From positions 1-34,935 of the forward strand of contig JAATGQ010000176.1 of the NCBI GenBank assembly GCA_015654595.1: DNA of 34,935 nt, read 5' to 3'. The stretch is from Chitinophagales bacterium (GTDB taxonomy: Bacteria; Bacteroidota; Bacteroidia; Chitinophagales; Chitinophagaceae). The notes under the pieces were generated by a model. That model did no database searches. It was not told where the DNA came from and was given only the letters and a program-made list of their open reading frames with translations. Positions 14,213 through 21,403 of this stretch are shown here, one piece after another (position 1 is the first letter of the stretch; the number at the start of each line of letters is the position of its first letter). The position numbers and the translations under genes are program-made.

Positions 14213-17200
14213 ATGTACCTCGGCAAGACCTATTTTAGTTTCAAGTACGGCACTTATTCTACGCGTCAGCTGGTGACTGACGCGGTCGACAATGGTGTTA
14301 CGACGCTAGCAATCACCAATATAAACTCGACCTGCGACGCCTGGGATTTCGTTCAATACTGCAGGGAAGCGGGTATCAAACCGATCCTTGGCGTTGAGAT
14401 ACGAAACGACAATCAGTTATTATATATATTGATAGCCGCAAACAATGTGGGCTTTCGCTGTATCAATGAATTCCTGTCGCGCTATCTGTTGGAAAAGAAG
14501 AAATTCCCCTTACCGGCTGAATGCGCCCCGATCTTCGAGCAACTGGCCGACGGCTATATCCTCTACCCGCTTGGCGCCCGGGACCCCTCTCAACTCCGTG
14601 AAAATGAGCGCATAGCCGTCCTTCCCGAGGAAGGTCCCAAGCTTTTTCGGCAGCCGCTGGCTCAATATCCCAGCAAGTGGGTGATCCGTCAGCCTGTTGT
14701 GGTTCAAAACCAGGTTTACTACAACCTGCACAGGCTGCTCCGCGCCATCGACCGTAACACCTTGCTTAGCAAGCTGTCCGCCGAAGATCTGGCCAGCCCC
14801 CGCGAACGGTTTACGCCCCTGGCGGACATAATGACGGCATTCCGGCAGTATCCGGGGCTTATTACGAATACCTATCGGTTGTTTGACAATTGTGGGATTA
14901 CGATGGACTTTGGGGCCGACAAGAATAAAAAGGTATACAGCGCCAGTCGCGAAGACGACAAAGTGCTGTTGGAAAAGCTGGCCCGCGAGGGATTAAAGAA
15001 CCGCTATGGCCCTGGTAATAAAGAAGCGCGGTCACGGCTGGAAAAGGAGCTTGCGATCATCCACCAGATGGACTTCACCGCCTACTTCCTGATCACCTGG
15101 GACATGATCCGTTACGCGCATAGCCGCGGCTTTTATCATGTGGGTCGGGGCAGCGGCGCGAATTCTATCGTCGCCTATTGTCTTCGGATCACCGATGTGA
15201 ACCCGCTGGAGCTGGATCTGTATTTCGAACGCTTCTTGAACCCGCATAGAAAGAGTCCGCCCGACTTCGATATCGACTTCTCTTATCTCGAACGCGACGA
15301 AGTGATCGATTATATGATGAAGCGGTATGGCCGCGCGCATGTCACCTTGCTTGGGATGTATGCGACCTTCCAGTACAACGCCGTCATCCGCGAACTAGGG
15401 AAGGTGTTTGGTCTGCCGAAGAGCGAGATCGATGCGTTAGCCGAGGGGCGTTATCGCTTTAGCTCGGCCGACGGATTGGTCCAGGTCCCGACGCACTCAG
15501 GGGCCAGTAACCTATCGCGTAAAAGCAACCGCCCTCCTGAATCCGACAGCGACAAGATCGTGCGGGCCATCCAGCAGTATGGGGGGCTGCTGCAGAACTT
15601 TCCCAGCACCCTAAGCATTCACCCCGGCGGCATCCTTATCTCCGAAGAGCCCCTCTATAATTATTGCGCGATGCATATGCCGCCAAAGGGTTTTGCGACG
15701 GCGCTGCTCGATATGTTTGCCGCAGAGAACATTGGTCTGCACAAACTGGATGTGTTGAGTCAGCGCGGGCTTGGTCACATAAAGGAATGCGTGCAGCTCG
15801 TAAAGACCAATCGACATATCGATATCGACATACAGATGGTTGAGCGGTTCAAGAAAGACGAGGCCGTCAGAAAACAGTTAAAGAGCGGCAACACCATCGG
15901 CTGTTTTTATATCGAGTCGCCGGCGATGCGGCAGTTGATCAAAAAGCTCCACTGCGACAACTATGAGACCCTGGTCGCTGCAAGCTCTATCATCCGTCCC
16001 GGTGTTGGCCGCAGCGGGATGATGGGGCAATATATCTTTCGCCATCACAATCCCGACAAGTTCGAGTACCCTCATCCCAAATTAAAAGAGATCCTCGGCA
16101 CTACCTATGGGGTGATGATCTACCAGGAGCAGGTGATACAGGTCGCGCATGAATGGGCGGGGCTCGACATGGCCGATGCGGATATGCTTCGCCGTGCGAC
16201 GAGTCCAAAGTATCGCGGCAAGGGCCTGCTGCCGGTCCTGAAAGAGAAGTTCTTTGCAGGCTGCGCCGGGCTTGGTTATGCATCGACCGTCGTAGAAGAG
16301 ATATGGCGGCAGATAGAAAGCTTTGCCGACTATAGTTTTTGTAAGGCGCATTCGGCGAGTTACGCGGTGGAGAGCTATCAGAGCCTTTATTTGAAGACGT
16401 ATTTCCCGATGGAGTTTGCGGTAGCTGTCATCAATAACTTCGGCGGTTTTTATAGCAGGGAACTCTATTTCTACGAGTTGATGAAGACGGGCGCCCGGCT
16501 TCACCGTCCGTGCGTCAATACCGGCGAATATTTTACGTCGATCCGCGGCGTAGATGCAACTGTCGGGTTTGTGCATGCAAAGGGTGTCGAGGCGGCGATG
16601 GTTAATAAGATCCTTGCCACGCGCTTGTCGGGGGGCGCGTTCACCTCCCTCGCTGACTTTGTAGAACGGGTTGGTCCTGGATCCGAGCAGCTCGAACTGT
16701 TGATCCGTATCGATGCGCTGCGGTTTACCGGGAAGAGCAAGAAGCAGTTGCTATGGGAAGGCGACTTTCTTTTGAAGAAGACAAAGACCCATGGGCAGGC
16801 CTGGCAGCCTTTATTCCGCGAGGCCCCTGTTTCCTTTACGCTGCCGGTCCTGCCGGGTTATCCGCTGGATGATCTTTATGATGATATAGAGTTGTTGGGA
16901 TTCCCGGTGGGGGATGTATTCCAGCTGGTAGAGGAGGACCCTTCACGCTTCACGTCGGCCCGCGATTTGCCGCCGCGTCTCGGGCAGGTGGTTACGGTGC
17001 TGGGCTATCATGTGACGCATAAGCCCGTCAGGACCGTAAAGGGGGAGATGATGAGCTTTGGGACTTTTTTGGATGTGAATAAGGATTGGGTTGACACCGT
17101 TCATTTTCCTCAGGTACATGCCCGGAATCCGCCGCGCTCGGGGTTTTACAAGATCACGGGCCGCGTGACCGAGGAGTTTGGCGTATTTGCGATCGAGGTG

Positions 17201-17254
17201 CAGTATGTAGAGAAAGTGGGGATCAGGCAGAGGATGGAGGCGGCCCAGGCCTGA
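14213..17254 (+). CDS. DnaE-like DNA polymerase III alpha subunit, probably an error-prone type with degenerate PHP domain
   Basis: The 1013-residue protein is a C-family polymerase. The PHP domain at 1-90 starts MYLGKTYFSFKYGTYS, where active PHP domains have H.HT.YS, so the metal-binding histidines are missing. The catalytic carboxylates are present: PPDFDIDF near 349-356 and the third Asp in KLDVLSQRG near 510. GRGSGANSIVAYCL precedes the former, and SIHPGGILIS is also typical. A helix-hairpin-helix region and an OB-like domain (GQVVTVLGYHVTHKPVRTVKGEMMSFGTFLD) follow. It is shorter than replicative DnaE (about 1160 residues), with no obvious C-terminal tau-binding part. Co-location with DinB suggests damage-induced translesion synthesis. 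The ATG at 14213 follows the inverted repeat directly. Confidence 0.9.
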   Translation: MYLGKTYFSFKYGTYSTRQLVTDAVDNGVTTLAITNINSTCDAWDFVQYCREAGIKPILGVEIRNDNQLLYILIAANNVGFRCINEFLSRYLLEKKKFPLPAECAPIFEQLADGYILYPLGARDPSQLRENERIAVLPEEGPKLFRQPLAQYPSKWVIRQPVVVQNQVYYNLHRLLRAIDRNTLLSKLSAEDLASPRERFTPLADIMTAFRQYPGLITNTYRLFDNCGITMDFGADKNKKVYSASREDDKVLLEKLAREGLKNRYGPGNKEARSRLEKELAIIHQMDFTAYFLITWDMIRYAHSRGFYHVGRGSGANSIVAYCLRITDVNPLELDLYFERFLNPHRKSPPDFDIDFSYLERDEVIDYMMKRYGRAHVTLLGMYATFQYNAVIRELGKVFGLPKSEIDALAEGRYRFSSADGLVQVPTHSGASNLSRKSNRPPESDSDKIVRAIQQYGGLLQNFPSTLSIHPGGILISEEPLYNYCAMHMPPKGFATALLDMFAAENIGLHKLDVLSQRGLGHIKECVQLVKTNRHIDIDIQMVERFKKDEAVRKQLKSGNTIGCFYIESPAMRQLIKKLHCDNYETLVAASSIIRPGVGRSGMMGQYIFRHHNPDKFEYPHPKLKEILGTTYGVMIYQEQVIQVAHEWAGLDMADADMLRRATSPKYRGKGLLPVLKEKFFAGCAGLGYASTVVEEIWRQIESFADYSFCKAHSASYAVESYQSLYLKTYFPMEFAVAVINNFGGFYSRELYFYELMKTGARLHRPCVNTGEYFTSIRGVDATVGFVHAKGVEAAMVNKILATRLSGGAFTSLADFVERVGPGSEQLELLIRIDALRFTGKSKKQLLWEGDFLLKKTKTHGQAWQPLFREAPVSFTLPVLPGYPLDDLYDDIELLGFPVGDVFQLVEEDPSRFTSARDLPPRLGQVVTVLGYHVTHKPVRTVKGEMMSFGTFLDVNKDWVDTVHFPQVHARNPPRSGFYKITGRVTEEFGVFAIEVQYVEKVGIRQRMEAAQA

Positions 17255-17269
17255 CCCCGGCGGTCCCCA

Positions 17270-17380
17270 CCCGTCCCGAATGACCATCGCGGTTTCGGCC
17301 ACGATCCTGCCCTTGATCCCGTCCCGAATGACCATTGCGGGCCACGATCCTGCACTTGCCCCCGTCCCGAATGACCATTG
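17270..17380. repeat. Three-copy GC-rich repeat between the polymerase gene and dinB
   Basis: CCCGTCCCGAATGACCAT begins at 17270 and 17361, and an equivalent copy begins at 17318. Between them, CCACGATCCTGC occurs at 17299 and 17342. Together they form a 43-48 bp compound unit. The array fills nearly all of the 159-bp gap between two genes expected to be cotranscribed. Confidence 0.85.
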
Positions 17381-17413
17381 CTGCGGCTCCGGCTACGGCG
17401 CAAAACGAGTATC

Positions 17414-18604
17414 ATGATCTTATCCGAACAACGTCATATTGCGCATTTCGACCTCGACGCCTTTTATGTGTCGGTGGAGTGTCTGAAAAATTCAAGTCTG
17501 AAAGGCAAACCCTTGTTGGTTGGCGGGACAGGCGATCGGGCCGTGGTTGCCGCCTGCAGCTATGAAGCGAGGCGCTTTGGCATTCACAGCGCGATGCCGA
17601 TGTCGCTTGCTCGCAGGCTTTGCCCCGAAGCGATCATTATCCGCGGCGACATGGAATCCTATTCGCGGTATTCCAGCCTGGTGACCGAGATCATGCAGGA
17701 GAACGTACCTCTTTTCGAAAAGGCTTCGATCGATGAATTTTATGTCGACCTATCGGGGATGGATAAGTTCTTTGGCTGCAGCCTTTTTGCAAAAGAACTG
17801 AAGAAAAGAGTGTTCAAAGAAAGCGGGCTGATCGTTTCCTATGGGCTGGCCAGCAACAAGCTCGTCAGCAAGGTGGCAACCGATGAGATAAAACCTAATG
17901 GGCAACTCGAGATCCCCTTGGGCGGCGAAAGAGGTTTCCTCGCGCCGCTGCCTGTCGGCAAGCTTCCCGGCGTTGGAAAGGAGACCGCGCACAAGCTGAT
18001 CCGGCGCGGCGTCGAGACGATCCGGACGCTTAGCGAGATACCCGTCGAAATGATGGAGACGCTGCTCGGGGCTAATGGCATATCTCTCTGGAAGAAGGCC
18101 AACGGCATAGATGAATCTCCCGTCGTTCCGTATCGTGAGCAGAAGTCCATCTCGACCGAGCGGACCTTTGAGACCGACACGATCAATCTTTCCTTTTTGC
18201 ATACGCAGCTGATCAGGATGACCGAGTCGATCGGGTTTCAGCTTCGGCAGCAAAACAAGCTTACGGGCTGTATGACGGTTAAGCTTCGTTATGCCAATTT
18301 CGACACTGTCGTCAAACAAAAGACGATCGACTATACTAATGCCGATGATATTCTTATCCTGACCGCGCAGGAGCTGTTCGACAAACTGTATGACCGGCGG
18401 ATGCTGATCCGGCTTGTCGGGGTGCGGTTTACGCGGCTTGTGCCGGGCAATTACCAGATCCAGTTGTATGAGGATACGCAGGAGAATATAAGGTTGTATC
18501 AGTCGATCGACTCGATCAAGAAGCGCTTCGGCGAGGGGCTGCTGATGCGCGCAACGGGGGCTTCGGGCCGGAACGGCGCGACGGGGTCAAGGGGGGACGG
18601 TTAG
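17414..18604 (+). CDS. dinB: DNA polymerase IV (Y-family translesion polymerase)
   Basis: From ATG 17414 the protein has 396 residues. The palm motifs are intact: HFDLDAFYVSVE (Asp13), YEARRFGIHSAMP, and SIDEFYVDLSG (Asp107, Glu108; consensus SIDE.Y.D). A helix-hairpin-helix (LPVGKLPGVGKETAHKLIRRG) and the little-finger domain (SISTERTFE onward) follow. QIQLYED near residue 354 is a plausible sliding-clamp-binding motif. The last 17 residues (RATGASGRNGATGSRGDG-type) are Gly-rich and look like the GC-rich spacer read in frame, so the ancestral protein probably ended earlier. It bypasses damaged template bases with low fidelity. It follows the DnaE-like gene on the same strand, probably in one transcript. 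The start matches the family N terminus. Confidence 0.95.
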   Translation: MILSEQRHIAHFDLDAFYVSVECLKNSSLKGKPLLVGGTGDRAVVAACSYEARRFGIHSAMPMSLARRLCPEAIIIRGDMESYSRYSSLVTEIMQENVPLFEKASIDEFYVDLSGMDKFFGCSLFAKELKKRVFKESGLIVSYGLASNKLVSKVATDEIKPNGQLEIPLGGERGFLAPLPVGKLPGVGKETAHKLIRRGVETIRTLSEIPVEMMETLLGANGISLWKKANGIDESPVVPYREQKSISTERTFETDTINLSFLHTQLIRMTESIGFQLRQQNKLTGCMTVKLRYANFDTVVKQKTIDYTNADDILILTAQELFDKLYDRRMLIRLVGVRFTRLVPGNYQIQLYEDTQENIRLYQSIDSIKKRFGEGLLMRATGASGRNGATGSRGDG

Positions 18605-18643
18605 CGGCGCGGACGCGGGATGGCGGCTCGCCGCCGGTATGGC

Positions 18644-18867
18644 GGGCGGGTTAGTGGGGGCGGCTAACGGCTCAGGCGTGGGAGACGGGTTGGTGGCGAC
18701 CGTGGCGGGAACACGCGGCGCGGGCCAGCGGCAGGTGCGGCGGGGTCAAGTGGGGGCGCGGGCTTGCGCACGCCGCGGGGACACCGCGGGCGGCGGGCAG
18801 GTTAGTGGGGGCGGCTAACGGCTCAGGCGTGGGGGACGGGTTAGTGGCGACCGTGGCGGGGACACCG
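18644..18867. repeat. Two 73-bp GC-rich direct repeats 151 bp apart downstream of dinB
   Basis: Copies start at 18644 and 18795. Each contains GGTTAGTGGGGGCGGCTAAC, then GGCTCAGGCGTGGG, then GGTGGCGACCGTGGCGGG or a near-identical word. Sequence between and around them is decayed related material. The whole spacer 18605-19316 (712 bp) holds no gene I can support, apart from a doubtful 36-codon ORF. Confidence 0.85.
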
Positions 18868-18956
18868 CGAGCGGGGATGGCGGAGACCGGCGGCTTTGGT
18901 GGTTAACGAGCCCGATCTCGACGCAAGCATATAGTGTTTTTGAAAAAACGAGAGAT

Positions 18957-19136
18957 TGGAATAAATATTCCAAAAACAGGGTAAGTAAATGGAAATCAAC
19001 AACTCATGCGCTGGAATAATCATTCCACTCAACAATAAATTGTCTTACAAGCAATTAAATCAAATTTTAGAATGTTTATTCCAACATCCGAAAATTTGAA
19101 AAACACATACACCACCAAAATTCGAAAGGCATTCCA
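18957..19136. repeat. Evenly spaced TGGAAT-N4-ATTCCA palindromes in an AT-rich island
   Basis: Perfect copies lie at 18957-18972 and 19012-19027, a one-mismatch copy (TAGAAT) at 19068-19083, and a decayed copy keeping only ATTCCA at 19121-19136. Start-to-start distances are 55, 56 and 53 bp, and the intervening sequences are unrelated. The island (about 18920-19140) is AT-rich while both sides are very GC-rich. The arrangement resembles operators or iterons more than a CRISPR, because the repeat is only 16 bp. Confidence 0.75.
18989..19099 (+). CDS. Doubtful 36-codon ORF in the AT-rich island
   Basis: ATG 18989 to TGA 19097-19099 encodes a 36-residue peptide beginning MEINNSCAGIIIPLNNKL. It looks more protein-like than the flanks, with a mixed composition and a helix-like end (YKQLNQILECLF). 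It lacks a clear ribosome-binding site and overlaps two palindromes. It may be the remnant of a longer gene, or chance in AT-rich DNA. Confidence 0.15.
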   Translation: MEINNSCAGIIIPLNNKLSYKQLNQILECLFQHPKI

Positions 19137-19146
19137 GACGGAACGC

Positions 19147-19302
19147 AGAGCAAATCGCCTTAGCGCAATGGGCGGCCAGCAAAGCAGAGCAAATCGCCTT
19201 GGCGCAATGGGCGGCCAGCAAAGCAGAGCAATCCGCTTTGGCGCAATGGGGGGCCAGCAAAGCAGAGCAAATCGCCTTGGCGCAACGGGCAGGCAGCAAA
19301 AT
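19147..19302. repeat. Four-unit 39-bp tandem repeat
   Basis: Units start at 19147, 19186, 19225 and 19264. Each reads AGAGCAAATCGCCTTGGCGC (or a close variant), then AATGGGCGGCCAGCAAAGC. The first three are nearly identical and the fourth is diverging. CGCC-TT-GGCG inside the unit is a small palindrome. The unit is 13 codons, so frames on both strands stay open, which creates spurious ORFs. Confidence 0.92.
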
Positions 19303-19316
19303 CGTAATTTCGCGGG

Positions 19317-19937
19317 GTGTACAACCCATTCCCATTATTGACGCCGGGGCTGCTTAAGGACCAGCTTGCAAAAGGCAAGACCTGGTTTGTACGGCAGACC
19401 TTTTTGCGTGGCGCAGAGAAACCGACGGCCCTGGCATTGCGGATGGGCGGCGCGACGGCAAGGGGCGGTTCGAGCGACGCGATGGGCAGAGGCGCGACGA
19501 GCAGAGGGGCGATAGGCAGCACAGCGGGTGACGGGAGGGACGGCGGCACGTCTCCCCGACCGTTCCTGATCCGGGCTTATGCGGCGGACGAAAAATCAAT
19601 CGCCGACCTACATATCGCGCGGCTGGCCAAAGACCCAAACGCCTTCCTGTACTACGCGGCGGACGCCGAACACCTGCGCAGGCTGGCTGCAGCGGCCCGA
19701 CAACCTGCGGGCTATCAAATATTCTATGCCGCCAAAAAGGGGATCGAATGGAAGCCCCCGCCAAAGATCCAGAACCAGATAAAAGAACATATCCGCCAAT
19801 ACCATCCCGCCTGGCGAACCAAGCGGGATGGAGATAAGATAAAAGTAGGCTTGTTCGAAGAATTTGGCGAGCTGTACCTAAAATTCAACTTCGGAGATGA
19901 AGAAGAAACAATAGCGCTCGCCCTTATCGAAAGATAG
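19317..19937 (+). CDS. Hypothetical protein with a low-complexity insertion
   Basis: The 206-residue product appears to start at GTG 19317 (MYNPFPLLTPGLLKDQ...), because an in-frame stop lies at 19305. No good ribosome-binding site is visible, so the start is uncertain. Residues 1-35 and 81-206 look like ordinary protein: FLIRAYAADEKSIADLHIARLAKD, then IQNQIKEHIRQYHPAW, then VGLFEEFGELYLKFNFGDEEETIALALIER. Residues about 36-80 are a Gly, Ala, Arg and Ser-rich stretch of the same GC-rich kind as the spacers. I recognise no family, signal or membrane segment. It converges with the G1-like lipoprotein gene, leaving 10 bp. Confidence 0.6.
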   Translation: MYNPFPLLTPGLLKDQLAKGKTWFVRQTFLRGAEKPTALALRMGGATARGGSSDAMGRGATSRGAIGSTAGDGRDGGTSPRPFLIRAYAADEKSIADLHIARLAKDPNAFLYYAADAEHLRRLAAAARQPAGYQIFYAAKKGIEWKPPPKIQNQIKEHIRQYHPAWRTKRDGDKIKVGLFEEFGELYLKFNFGDEEETIALALIER

Positions 19938-19947
19938 CGCGCTAAAA

Positions 19948-21285
19948 TTAAAACTCGATCACAGGTTCGACAGTAAAGCTGCCGTTTCCCGCAAAATTAG
20001 TTTCACTATAATACCCATGCCAGGTCACTGTACCGCTGGCAGGGATAACAATATAATCGATATCCTCCGAATTGGTCACCACAACGCCGCTGCCGCCATT
20101 AGAATAAAAAGTGCCGCCGGTAAGGTCAAGCTCAAGCGAAAAAGTCTGCTCGGGGTGCCCATTGGCTCTTATGTCCACGTATACCAATTGGCCAGGATAT
20201 CCGGTAATCGTGCCGCTGCCGGTGTCGCCGTCGTTGAGGAAACTAAAATCGCCCGCTCCGCCGATAGGCGTCGTAAAGTAAAGATCGACTTCTCCCCCTG
20301 GATTGGCATTGCTGACAGGAACTGTATGCTGGCCAAGTTCGACATGTCTGTTCTCTGCGTCCCAGAACAGCGACGGATAGCCGCCGGCGGTCTGAAGATT
20401 GATGCCAGTCATCTGAACATCATTGGCCTGCGGATAATTGGTGCTGATGCTTACATTATAGACCTCGAGCGTCTCAAATGGTACGGTACGCGCCGGTATA
20501 TTATCCACCGTGAGGTTGACACCGGGGTATTGGGTAAAGGACGAGGTATAATTATAATTGCTGCCCGATACGCCTATCTGCTGCATCACACCCGTCAGCG
20601 TCGTGCCTACACTTACCGAGGTCGGAGAAGACGCGCCAATAACAGCACAGGTCGAACAGGTAACATACCAATTGTTGACCGACCAATAATTACCGCCGCC
20701 ATCCGGACCGGCGCCATATTGGAGTACCGGCTGCAGAATGTCGTTTTCCGCTGCATCCTCCAGACCATTGAAGATATAGATCAGCGCTCCGTTAACGGCC
20801 GGAGCCGCGGGTACCGTCCAGGTAGTGGAGAAATAGGTGACAGGATCCGAAACAAAAGTGACGCCATCGGTGATCCATCCCGTCCCAAACGAAGGGCCCG
20901 GAAGATCACCCTTCGGTGAAAGTCTGGTCGTCTGTGACTTCTTTTGCCGCAGGCTTTCCAATAGGGCCGGAACATAGCCCAGCGGCTTCTGCTCCCCAAG
21001 ATTACGAAGCACGGCCCCGCTCTTGTCGACCTCCAGCAACTGACCGCTCTCTTTTCTCAAGTGAGCCCCGGGATGAAGGATCACCACGTCGGCCGCTTTC
21101 CGCGGCCCAAACGGCGTATAGACAACTCTCTCTGAATCCTCCCCGGCCCCCGCCACTGCGGCCGCGGTAACAGAATCAGAAGACAAAGAAGAAGGAATGA
21201 CAGGCTTTGCGGATTTGGTACACCCGGTACCGAGAAGAGACGCCATACCAATGGCGCTCAAGGCGAGAAGTTGGATAGGTTTCAT
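19948..21285 (-). CDS. Second lipoprotein with a G1 (eqolisin)-like domain and an extra C-terminal domain
   Basis: The 445-residue protein has a lipoprotein signal (ASLLGTGC, Cys22), a propeptide-like region to about 135, and a domain at 137-338 clearly homologous to the protein at 7870-8826. Shared patterns are STTWTVP, IFNGLED versus LFNGLQN, ILQPVLQYG versus IIQPVLQWG, YWSVNNWYV, GTTLTGVM, FETLEVY and NPGGEVD(L/I)YF. Putative catalytic residues are Gln185 and Glu271. Cys210 and Cys213 are near each other and could form a disulphide. A beta-rich domain of about 105 residues follows (GDTGSGTITGYPGQLVYVDI onward) that the paralogue lacks. Its location should be the outside of a membrane. A peptidase role is inferred only from the conserved Gln/Glu pattern. 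Confidence 0.65.
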   Translation of the reverse strand: MKPIQLLALSAIGMASLLGTGCTKSAKPVIPSSLSSDSVTAAAVAGAGEDSERVVYTPFGPRKAADVVILHPGAHLRKESGQLLEVDKSGAVLRNLGEQKPLGYVPALLESLRQKKSQTTRLSPKGDLPGPSFGTGWITDGVTFVSDPVTYFSTTWTVPAAPAVNGALIYIFNGLEDAAENDILQPVLQYGAGPDGGGNYWSVNNWYVTCSTCAVIGASSPTSVSVGTTLTGVMQQIGVSGSNYNYTSSFTQYPGVNLTVDNIPARTVPFETLEVYNVSISTNYPQANDVQMTGINLQTAGGYPSLFWDAENRHVELGQHTVPVSNANPGGEVDLYFTTPIGGAGDFSFLNDGDTGSGTITGYPGQLVYVDIRANGHPEQTFSLELDLTGGTFYSNGGSGVVVTNSEDIDYIVIPASGTVTWHGYYSETNFAGNGSFTVEPVIEF

Positions 21286-21403
21286 GATTAAGGTTTATTA
21301 GTCTATAAGTTAAGTAGATTATATGAAACTGCAAAACTTCCTCAGGCCGGATGTAGGGGTTTGCCTCACTTTTTGTTAAATTGAGGGCAAAGACAACCAC
21401 CAT

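Noticed and set aside
18957..19136. CRISPR-like array (repeat plus unique spacers of about 40 bp)
   Set aside because: The shared repeat is only 16 bp and palindromic, there are three good copies at most, and no cas genes are present. An operator or iteron-like array fits better.
19072..19341. ORFs on both strands through the 39-bp array
   Set aside because: The unit is a multiple of three without stops, so open frames arise automatically. The predicted proteins are pure repeat.
20017..20919. 300-codon ORF on the plus strand
   Set aside because: It lies opposite the G1-like lipoprotein gene, has an Arg-rich shadow composition and no domain.
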